In this document: positions 1 through 5,428 of the stretch, in pieces
Position numbering within the stretch: the stretch's first letter is position 1
How the letters are laid out: each line of letters begins with the position of its first letter
DNA from: DAOUMU01 sp034409055
GTDB lineage: Bacteria; Chloroflexota; Anaerolineae; 4572-78; J111
Length of the DNA stretch: 7,584 bases
Assembly (NCBI GenBank): GCA_034409055.1
Contig: DAOUMU010000195.1
Span: forward strand, 1-7,584
Direction of reading: 5' to 3'
Notes under the pieces: generated by a model
The model's input: only the letters and a program-made list of their open reading frames with translations
The model's database searches: none
What the model was told of the DNA's origin: nothing
Made by a program: the position numbers and the translations under genes

Positions 1-196
1 TTGCCTTTTTTGTTAGGTTTACCTTGTTGGAGGGTGATCATAGCTCCTCTCTCTTTTATCAAGGATTGACGAACTATAATCAAAACCTGCTCAATTCACA
101 ACTACTTGCTGGGCAAAGGTGGATATTTTTGTATACAGGGGGTCGGAACAAAAATGGGATCAATTTTGTGATGCGAAATCACCTGAATTGGACTGA

Positions 197-475
197 TTTT
201 CATCGGCCCAGGTCAAAGCCCATCCTGACTTGCAAGATTTTGGCCTCAAATTCATCAACACCCCCAGCTACTCACCCGACTTCAATGTGGCCGAATACAT
301 TATTCATCAATTACGACTGACCTTGTTACATCACTTGCCCGCCGATGTGACTTTAGCCGATGTCGAAACCAAAATTATCAATTTCTTCAAAGACAATCAA
401 CTTCAAACCCCACAACAGATTGCCAATACCATTAACCATATCCTCAAACTTGGCGGTTTGGAATGTGGAATTTGA
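197..475 (+). pseudogene. IS630-family transposase remnant (C-terminal fragment)
   Basis: The reading frame from 197 to the TGA ending at 475 encodes the end of an IS630-type DDE transposase. The key match is PSYSPDFNVAEYIIHQLR (about 260-315): IS630 transposases have a P-x-YSP-x-(L/F)N-x-x-E block whose Glu is the third catalytic carboxylate. After it come the usual C-terminal helices, ending in TINHILKLGG. The fragment is broken upstream. An in-frame TGA at 194-196 directly follows an Asp codon that may be the second catalytic Asp (LD). Before 194 no frame gives a convincing N-terminal domain or first Asp, so 1-193 is either decayed or unrelated DNA. A TTG at 230 is the only start-like codon and is probably irrelevant. 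It cannot be active on its own. No certain terminal inverted repeat is visible, although a GATCC/GGATC palindrome follows the stop at about 474-485. Confidence 0.75.
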
Positions 476-570
476 TCCTTGGATCGGAGTATACAAACGC
501 CTCTTAACCGAGTCTCTCACTGAAACATCAGGAAGAAAGCAAGGGCTGACCTTAGACTCATGAAGTCCGC

Positions 571-630
571 AGAAGAGGGGAACACAGAAAAAATCCTGCG
601 AACCGTTATAGTGCAAATGTCCCCTCTTCT
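571..630. repeat. 11-bp inverted repeat with 38-bp spacer
   Basis: AGAAGAGGGGA at 571-581 is perfectly complementary in reverse to TCCCCTCTTCT at 620-630. It sits between the transposase remnant and the SRPBCC gene, so it could be a relic of a small mobile element. The spacing is too long for an ordinary terminator. Confidence 0.5.
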
Positions 631-662
631 CCTTATCGGCTTGTATCTCCCCGACGTTTTGT

Positions 663-679
663 CAACATTTTCAATGTTG
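663..679 (-). terminator. Possible hairpin terminator of the SRPBCC gene
   Basis: CAACATT (663-669) and AATGTTG (673-679) form a perfect 7-bp stem with a 3-base loop. It lies about 60 bases downstream of the minus-strand gene ending at 739. It is not GC-rich and only short A runs follow on the minus strand, so it is at best a weak terminator. Confidence 0.3.
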
Positions 680-738
680 GTAAACTTAAAGCCCAAATGT
701 GTGACGCAAGAATTGGTCAAAAATACACATGGATTGCC

Positions 739-1368
739 TTACCCGACGACCGCTTGCTCTAGGGACGGACCTTGCTTCGGTTTTTCTCGTGGCTCAAACT
801 CCCTTGCCAGTTTCCTAAAAGTCTCATCATCGATAGTTATACGCGCAACATTAACACATATCTTCTCCAACAGAATCTCAACGTCACGAGGATTGGCCAA
901 GGCGAAGTTAGCATCAAATTGCAGCGTGAAAATTGTAGTATCCTTTTTTGGATCTCCCTCAAGGGTGAACGTGAAAAGCTCACTGTGTCCTTCCCTCTCT
1001 ATCTCATACTGGATCAATCTAGGAGCCTCCTTTCTGAGAACCTTCAGTGTAAAGACTTGTGTTTTCCAGGGTCCGTCACCTATCCGGTAGACATCCTTGA
1101 CCGTCAATGTATTATCATCGACCCAGTCGATTTCGATTACACCCTCATCAAAGACCGGGATTTTGAGGGGGTCCCCTATTAACTCCCACACTTTGTCTAT
1201 ATTGGTGTGGACAGCAACAGATTTTGAGAGCATAGCCTTCTCTGAAACAACTTCCGTCCAAGCTAATTCAGGGCGTCGTCCTATTGCCACGTTAGCAATT
1301 CTTGGCCATTTAGCACACTCCAGAGGAACTTGAACTAGATTTGGTTTTGTGTAGATTTTTGTATTCAT
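739..1368 (-). CDS. SRPBCC (START/polyketide-cyclase-like) superfamily protein with RiPP-leader-like N-terminus
   Basis: A 209-residue soluble protein with no signal peptide or membrane helix. Residues ~46-185 look like an SRPBCC helix-grip fold. They start with KSVAVHTNIDKVWELIGDP, the usual first strand and helix ('v..pi..vW..l.d...'), continue with the strand-turn stretch IEIDWVDDNTLTVKDVYRIG and amphipathic strands (LIQYEIERE, LFTFTLEG, TIFTLQFD), and end in a long C-terminal helix (about 160-190, VEILLEKICVNVARI). This fold binds hydrophobic ligands. The substrate cannot be told, and a cyclase, lipid-transfer or stress role are all possible. ATG at 1368 was chosen over the GTG at 1410 because AAGGAGG lies 5 bases before it. 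Residues 1-45 are unusual: MNTKIYTKPNLVQVPLECAK carries Y6-x2-P9-x-L11, as in lasso-peptide leaders. The gene is clearly more A/T-rich than the genes to its right, which suggests separate acquisition. No maturation genes are in view. The fold assignment is fairly confident; the function is unknown. Confidence 0.75.
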   Translation of the reverse strand: MNTKIYTKPNLVQVPLECAKWPRIANVAIGRRPELAWTEVVSEKAMLSKSVAVHTNIDKVWELIGDPLKIPVFDEGVIEIDWVDDNTLTVKDVYRIGDGPWKTQVFTLKVLRKEAPRLIQYEIEREGHSELFTFTLEGDPKKDTTIFTLQFDANFALANPRDVEILLEKICVNVARITIDDETFRKLAREFEPREKPKQGPSLEQAVVG

Positions 1369-1373
1369 AACAT

Positions 1374-1380
1374 CCTCCTT
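1374..1380 (-). promoter_or_regulatory. Shine-Dalgarno deciding the SRPBCC start
   Basis: On the minus strand AAGGAGG precedes ATG (1368) with a 5-base gap. This is near-consensus and is the strongest ribosome binding site in the window. It rules in the ATG and makes the GTG at 1410 unlikely. Confidence 0.85.
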
Positions 1381-1473
1381 ACTTTTTAAAGAATTAAAAT
1401 CTCTAAACACTTTTTACCTGACACTTTAGACAGCATATACTTTCAAAGCTCCTGATTTCACCCCCTTTTCCGT

Positions 1474-1590
1474 TTACTCGACCTCGTTGTGCCAGTCGTC
1501 CATCGTCTCCGACAGCTCTGGGCTCCGCTCACGCCAGAGACGGATGGAGGCAAGATACGTACTCAATAGACTCAGGCACAGCTTTCCCAT
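1474..1590 (-). pseudogene. Truncated paralogue of the 72-aa Chloroflexi small protein
   Basis: A 38-codon frame from ATG (1590) to TAA (1474-1476). Its residues TYLASIRLWRERSPELSE followed by DDWHNEVE align with YVSFLIRMWRESRPKLPE and GDWHSEIE of the complete gene at 1756-1974. The frame stops exactly where the complete copy continues with HIQSGRRW, and the DNA beyond the stop shows no trace of the C-terminal half. Upstream of its start lies a diverged copy of the same leader DNA and the same 40-bp repeat that precede the complete gene. I read it as the decayed older or partial half of a tandem duplication. A short expressed product cannot be excluded. Confidence 0.65.
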
Positions 1591-1635
1591 TACTGCACAT
1601 TGCAGCCAAAACAGAAACCGCTAACTGTCTCTGGA

Positions 1636-1675
1636 TAGCAGTTTAACACAAGGGTGGCTACAAAATGGCTACAAA
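1636..1675. repeat. 40-bp repeat, copy A (contains doubled TGGCTACAAA)
   Basis: This copy matches 2061-2100 at 36 of 40 positions. It begins TAGCAGTTTA and ends with a direct doubling, TGGCTACAAAA then TGGCTACAAA. It lies about 46 bases upstream (minus strand) of the truncated small ORF. The neighbouring ~33 bases (1603-1635) also resemble 2028-2060 but much more weakly. Confidence 0.85.
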
Positions 1676-1755
1676 CTGACTATTATGTAAAACACCAATT
1701 CATCAGTCGGGGACTTTTAAGGTAACCGTAGGCACAATGACGGATACTGAATCCT

Positions 1756-1974
1756 TCACTCGTCGGCCGAACAGCCCCACCCCTCTGACTCCTCTGCCCA
1801 TTGCCGCAGAAAGTCCAGCAACTCATCCAAGGTACTAAACGCCCACCGCCGGCCACTCTGGATGTGCTCGATCTCGCTGTGCCAGTCGCCCCTTGACTCT
1901 TCTGGTAGCTTCGGGCGCGATTCACGCCACATACGTATCAGAAAGGATACGTATGTCGTTGGGGTGGTCGTCAC
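1756..1974 (-). CDS. Conserved small Chloroflexi-type protein (WRE / IQSG / FSTLDELL family)
   Basis: A 72-residue cytoplasmic protein. Near the N-terminus is TYVSFLIRMWRES, followed by an acidic/proline stretch, then WHSEIEHIQSGRRWAFSTLDELLDFLRQW and a short acidic tail. The pattern '(R/L)-x-W-R-E ... W...(E/D)(I/V)E-x-IQSG-x-R-x-FS-x-LDEL-x-x-FL' is one I recognise from many small uncharacterised proteins in Chloroflexota genomes. Its function is unknown to me. The likely fold is a short beta-strand pair (HIQSGRRWAF) and an amphipathic helix. The start is GTG at 1974, with only a modest GGGAAAAG-type ribosome site. An in-frame TGA a few codons upstream rules out a much longer N-terminus. 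The GTG overlaps the TGA of an upstream open stretch as GTGA. An 11-bp hairpin covers codons ~7-16. A truncated paralogue lies at 1474-1590, and the 40-bp repeat at 2061-2100 lies upstream. The next gene upstream on the same strand is the AAA-ATPase regulator, which ends at 2101, so read-through from it is possible. Confidence 0.7.
   Translation of the reverse strand: MTTTPTTYVSFLIRMWRESRPKLPEESRGDWHSEIEHIQSGRRWAFSTLDELLDFLRQWAEESEGWGCSADE
1929..1956. repeat. Perfect 11-bp hairpin within the start of the small gene
   Basis: ACATACGTATC (1929-1939) and GATACGTATGT (1946-1956) are perfect reverse complements separated by 6 bases, and each arm holds the self-palindrome ATACGTAT. In the transcript of the 72-aa gene the hairpin begins 15 bases after the GTG codon. 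It could act as an operator in DNA or as a translation-affecting hairpin in RNA. The paralogous copy at 1474-1590 keeps only one arm. Confidence 0.85.
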
Positions 1975-2060
1975 GACTTTTCCCTTTCATACCCGCCGCA
2001 GCTCAACTGTGGTCGCCCCAGGAACCCGGTCGAAAACAAAAACTGCCGCCCATCTTCAGG

Positions 2061-2100
2061 TAGCAGTTTAGCATATTGGTGGCTACAAAATGGCTACAAA
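2061..2100. repeat. 40-bp repeat, copy B (contains doubled TGGCTACAAA)
   Basis: This is the partner of 1636-1675 (36 of 40 identical, 425 bases apart). It abuts the TAA stop codon (2101-2103) of the AAA-ATPase regulator and lies upstream of the 72-aa gene. It ends with the same doubled TGGCTACAAA. It has no clear inverted symmetry, which argues against a terminator and fits a protein-binding site or a duplication/recombination core better. Confidence 0.85.
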
Positions 2101-5100
2101 TTACCCCAACCTGACCAAAATCTGGAGGGCCAGTTCCTGATCGTAAGCCCGGCCACTGGCTTGAGCTAACTCTAGCGCCCGGCAGACGTGCTCCACCGCC
2201 AGGTCCAGGTCGCCGGCCTGGTGGTGGGTCTCGGCCAGGCCCGACCAAAGCCAACTCTGCTCGGCGCGCGAGTCGATGTTTTCGGCCAGGGCCAGGGCTG
2301 TCTGCAGAAATTCCAGGGCCTGGGCTGGTTGCTTCAGCTTCAGGCATAGCCAGCCGAGATGGCCCAGGCAAAAAATCTCCTGGGTGCGGTCGGCGATCTG
2401 CCGGGCGATGGCCAGACTCTCCAGGAGACACTGCTGGGCCAGGTCTGCGTCACCGGCCAGGACGGCCGCTGCGCCCAGGTCACCCAGGGGTAGCCGGCGT
2501 TCCAATGGTAACCGGCCTTCGTCACACCGGGTCAGGGCCTGGCGGGCCAGGTTGATGGCTCGCTCGCATTCGTTCAGACGGACACATAGCGTGGAGAGAT
2601 TGCCCAGGGTGTGAATCTCGTACACGATTTCGTCCAAAGCCACAAAGAGTCGCAAAGCCTGCTCCAGGCTCAGCCGTGCTTGTTGGTAGTCGCCTGTCTC
2701 CCGGGCGGCCAGCCCCACCTCTCGTTGGCACAGTGCCTCCAACAACCGATCCATAGCCCCCTGGCTTAGTCGCAGGCCATCCTCGGCGGCCTGTTGGGCT
2801 TCGGCGTAACGGCAGCACCAGCGGTGGGTATAGGCTTCCCGCCAGCGCAGGTGGGCCAAGGTACGCTGGTCACCCAATCGCTCGGCCAACTGAGCTACCT
2901 CCTGCGAGTCACGAGCGTAGGCGGCCATGTCGCCTAACAGGCGGAGTGCCCAACCCCGTTCGGCTAACGCCTGGATTCGCAAACGCCGGTTGGCGGTAAT
3001 GGCCTCCGGCTCTTGTAAATGGTGTGCTTCCTGCTCCAGCAGGACCAGGGCGCGGTCAACATAGGTCTGAGCTTCGGCATAGGCAAAGACGGCCTTGGCC
3101 GCCAGGCCGGCCTGTAAGTGATACCTGGCTGCCTGCCCCGGTTCTTCTGCTCGCTCAAAGTGCCAGGCCAGGACGGCCGCATCCTGGGGACGTAGTTTCT
3201 GTAGGGCCTCCCCGGCTCGCCGGTGTAATAACCGGCACCGCCCGCAACTGAGATCACGGCACACCACCGTCCGGATGAGGTCGTGGTTGAACCGGTACCG
3301 GCCGCCATCTTCGACGATGATCTGTCGGGCCAACAACTCATCCAGGGCCTCAACCACCTCCCTCTGGCGACGACCACTCGTAGCCCGAACCAGGTCAAAG
3401 TTAAACCGGCGGCCGAGCACCGCTCCGGCCTCCAATATCTGGTGGCCCTGGGCACTCAAGTGGCCCAGGCGAGCCTGGATGGCTTCACCCACCGTTTCAG
3501 GCAGGGGCAACTCTCGGTAATCCTCGGTGGTCTCATCCACGCCCGCAAAAGTCCAGCCCGTCTCGTTCTGCCACAAGAGGCCGGCTTCGAACATAGTCCG
3601 CAAGATCTCCAGCAGAAAGAATGGATTTCCCCCGGTTTCCCGGTACAGGCGCTGGCTGAACCGTTCGACCCCTTTGCCCTGGCCCGATAGGTGCTGAACC
3701 AGGCACAGGACCTCAGACTGGGACAAACCCTCTAAGCTGACCTCTTGCAGGCAGCCTGACCGAATTAGCTCTGTGCGTAGCCCTCTGACCGCAGCAACCT
3801 CTTCAGTTCGATACGTTCCTAACACCAGGACCGGCACTTGCTGAAGTCGGCGGGCCAGGTACCCCAACCAGACCAGACTGGCCTCGTCGGCCCAATGAAG
3901 GTCATCCAAACACAGAATCAAAGGGGGGCGCTGAGTAGCCAGACTCAGGAGTAAGTGAACCAGCGCTTGGAATAGGAGACGACGCTCCTGGCTTAGCTCC
4001 TGCGGGGGAGGAGGCGGTAGGTTGCGCAGGAGCCTTTGCAACTCCGGCCAAAGTCCGGCCAATACGGCCAGGTGGAGCGGCTCAAAGTTGGGCGTAGTCG
4101 GGTTTATGGTCGGTAAATAGGGACCCAAGGCTTCAACCAGTAACCAGTAGGGGAGACCTTGTTCGGCTTCGTGACCACTGCCGACGATCACAGTGGCTTC
4201 ACCGGCTAATTTGGTTACAAAATCCTGCATGAGCCGAGATTTGCCGATGCCGGGCTCGCCCGAGATCAGGACCAACCTACCCTGATCTGATTGGACCCAG
4301 GCGTATGCCTGCTCCAGGCAGCGCAGGGCCTGATCACGGCCAAGCAGGGGCGCTTCCAGGCTGGGGAGGGTTGTCCAGGAGGGTGGTGGCGTCAGAGGCG
4401 ACGGCGACAGCGACCGGCCGGCCAGGACGGCCTGGTAAGCAGCCCGGGTTTCCGGCAGGGGACTGACCCCAAGTTCGCGTTCCAGGGCTACCGTGCAATG
4501 TTCGAACTGGCGTAGGGCGGCACTCCGGTCGCCGGTGGCGGCGTAAAGGGCAATGAGGCGGCGGTGCATCTCCTCCGCCAGATTGTCGATAGCCAGGTAG
4601 CGCTGGGCATAGTCGATGGCCACCTGGTAGTCCCCCCGAGCCATCCGTTCTTCGACCAGAGTGGCCAGCGCCTCCAGGTATAGGCGCTCCCAGGCGCTTC
4701 GTTCCAGCGTGGCCCAGAGCTCGAATTCGGGACTGGTAGGCAGGGAGAAGCCTGTTAGAAAAGGGCCCCGGTAGAGATCCACCGCTTGTTGCAGGGCTTC
4801 GGGACAGCGATGGGATTCCGGGGTGAGGCACACCTGTTCAAGGGTCATCGTGTCTGACCAGGCTGTGTCGGGGTCCAGGGCAATATGATCATTGTCGGTT
4901 AGTAATACCTCGGCTGTGGGTAGAATATGGCGGAGGTGGGTCAGCAGGTGGCTCAGATTACGGCGGGCGGTGCATTCTGGAGTATCGGGCCAGAAGAGAC
5001 CACAGAGGTGTTCACGGGGGACGGCGTGCAGCCGGGTGGCCAGCCGGTAGAAGAGGGCGCGAACCTGGCGGCGGGAAATGATCAAGGGGCGGTCGACCCA

Positions 5101-5187
5101 CTCGACGACGGGTGGGCCCAGCAGGCAAACACGCAGGCTGACTGCTGTGGCCTTGACCGATTGTTCAGCCTCAAATTGGGTAGACAT
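2101..5187 (-). CDS. SARP/BTAD-type AAA-ATPase transcriptional regulator with TPR-like C-terminus
   Basis: A 1028-residue cytoplasmic regulator. Residues ~17-115 look like an OmpR-type winged helix (LRVCLLGPPVVEW...RQVRALFYRLA...LFWPDT...RRNLSHLLTHLR). Residues ~116-258 are a bacterial transcriptional activation domain (AVDLYRGPFLTGF, then helical repeats ending ALERELGVSPLPET). Residues ~278-500 are a MalT/STAND-like P-loop ATPase: LLGRD at 281-285, Walker A GEPGIGKS (310-317), Walker B LILCLDD (423-429) followed by LHWAD, and a sensor-like LGTYR (456-460). Residues ~565-660 look winged-helix-like (ARQIIVEDGGRYRFNHDLIR), and ~660-1028 are TPR-like helical repeats. There is no C-terminal LuxR HTH, so DNA binding should lie at the N-terminus. 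The family senses a ligand or partner through the TPR part and uses ATP as a switch; the target here is unknown. A Cx4CxxC cluster at C643, C648 and C651 is unusual. The ATG at 5187 has AAGGAG 13 bases upstream, a long spacing; no other ATG or GTG is available between that site and the upstream in-frame TAG. Confidence 0.9.
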   Translation of the reverse strand: MSTQFEAEQSVKATAVSLRVCLLGPPVVEWVDRPLIISRRQVRALFYRLATRLHAVPREHLCGLFWPDTPECTARRNLSHLLTHLRHILPTAEVLLTDNDHIALDPDTAWSDTMTLEQVCLTPESHRCPEALQQAVDLYRGPFLTGFSLPTSPEFELWATLERSAWERLYLEALATLVEERMARGDYQVAIDYAQRYLAIDNLAEEMHRRLIALYAATGDRSAALRQFEHCTVALERELGVSPLPETRAAYQAVLAGRSLSPSPLTPPPSWTTLPSLEAPLLGRDQALRCLEQAYAWVQSDQGRLVLISGEPGIGKSRLMQDFVTKLAGEATVIVGSGHEAEQGLPYWLLVEALGPYLPTINPTTPNFEPLHLAVLAGLWPELQRLLRNLPPPPPQELSQERRLLFQALVHLLLSLATQRPPLILCLDDLHWADEASLVWLGYLARRLQQVPVLVLGTYRTEEVAAVRGLRTELIRSGCLQEVSLEGLSQSEVLCLVQHLSGQGKGVERFSQRLYRETGGNPFFLLEILRTMFEAGLLWQNETGWTFAGVDETTEDYRELPLPETVGEAIQARLGHLSAQGHQILEAGAVLGRRFNFDLVRATSGRRQREVVEALDELLARQIIVEDGGRYRFNHDLIRTVVCRDLSCGRCRLLHRRAGEALQKLRPQDAAVLAWHFERAEEPGQAARYHLQAGLAAKAVFAYAEAQTYVDRALVLLEQEAHHLQEPEAITANRRLRIQALAERGWALRLLGDMAAYARDSQEVAQLAERLGDQRTLAHLRWREAYTHRWCCRYAEAQQAAEDGLRLSQGAMDRLLEALCQREVGLAARETGDYQQARLSLEQALRLFVALDEIVYEIHTLGNLSTLCVRLNECERAINLARQALTRCDEGRLPLERRLPLGDLGAAAVLAGDADLAQQCLLESLAIARQIADRTQEIFCLGHLGWLCLKLKQPAQALEFLQTALALAENIDSRAEQSWLWSGLAETHHQAGDLDLAVEHVCRALELAQASGRAYDQELALQILVRLG

Positions 5188-5200
5188 AGCTGACAGATAG

Positions 5201-5206
5201 CTCCTT
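5201..5206 (-). promoter_or_regulatory. Distant Shine-Dalgarno of the regulator
   Basis: AAGGAG on the minus strand lies 13 bases before the ATG at 5187, farther than usual. An in-frame CTG lies closer (5194-5196, 4 bases from the motif) but is rarely used. Translation may therefore be inefficient or controlled. Confidence 0.4.
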
Positions 5207-5306
5207 CTCTAAAAAATGTCCTGAGCATATATTCCCTAAATTTGGCAAAACGTGAACAATGGCAGGTAAGAGAGGTTCGCTCCAAGTAGGTCTGGGATCC
5301 GCGCAG

Positions 5307-5352
5307 GTTATACTAGGATTTCATGAATAGGGGCTCTTATTACCAGTATAAC
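5307..5352. repeat. 8-bp inverted repeat GTTATACT / AGTATAAC around the regulator promoter
   Basis: GTTATACT (5307-5314) and AGTATAAC (5345-5352) are perfect reverse complements separated by 30 bases. Each contains TATACT, so they could be two convergent -10 elements or a pair of operator half-sites covering the predicted start of transcription. Confidence 0.45.
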
Positions 5353-5353
5353 A
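5345..5353 (-). promoter_or_regulatory. Probable extended -10 promoter of the regulator gene
   Basis: On the minus strand the region reads TGTTATACT: a TATACT -10 hexamer with the TGN extension. It predicts a start near 5338 and a ~150-base leader before the ATG at 5187. No good -35 lies 16-18 bases upstream, as is common for extended -10 promoters. The hexamer is also one arm of the inverted repeat 5307-5352. Confidence 0.5.
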
Positions 5354-5390
5354 CAAAAAACGCTCGTAATATTTCAGTTTAAATTTCAAA

Positions 5391-5411
5391 AAAAATTCAT
5401 TTTGAATTTTT
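5391..5411 (-). terminator. A/T hairpin with T-run after the SNase/LTD gene
   Basis: AAAAATTC (5391-5398) and GAATTTTT (5404-5411) form a perfect 8-bp stem with a 5-base loop. On the minus strand the stem runs on into further T residues, 18 bases after the stop of the SNase gene. The stem is nearly all A/T, so the terminator call is tentative. The stretch would separate this transcript from the regulator downstream. Confidence 0.45.
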
Positions 5412-5428
5412 CAGGAAGACGGGGGGGG

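Larger units (their letters stand above)
476..738. other. Intergenic stretch between transposase remnant and SRPBCC gene
   Basis: No gene can be supported here. The stretch is A/T-rich and holds a long-spaced 11-bp inverted repeat (571-630) and a compact 7-bp hairpin (663-679), both listed separately. A plus-strand frame stays open from 556 to the TAG at 760-762 (68 codons). It reads plausibly near its end (GQKYTWIALPDDRLL) but lacks a good start and overlaps the end of the minus-strand gene. It may be a gene remnant, but I do not recognise it. Confidence 0.5.

Noticed and set aside
24..320. 98-codon plus-strand frame
   Set aside because: It runs out of frame with the clear transposase match at 197-475 and shows no family pattern, so it is not a separate gene.
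560..1182. Plus-strand frames of 136-176 codons opposite the SRPBCC gene
   Set aside because: They are antisense shadows of a gene with a strong ribosome site and a coherent protein fold.
2003..2431. 142-codon minus-strand frame overlapping the regulator's end
   Set aside because: It is Pro/Gly/Arg-rich, as expected of an off-frame read of GC-rich coding DNA, and it has no domain.
5421..5428. Run of eight G next to the SNase gene's stop codon
   Set aside because: It looks like a phase-variation tract, but on the minus strand it follows the TGA, so slippage would not change the protein.
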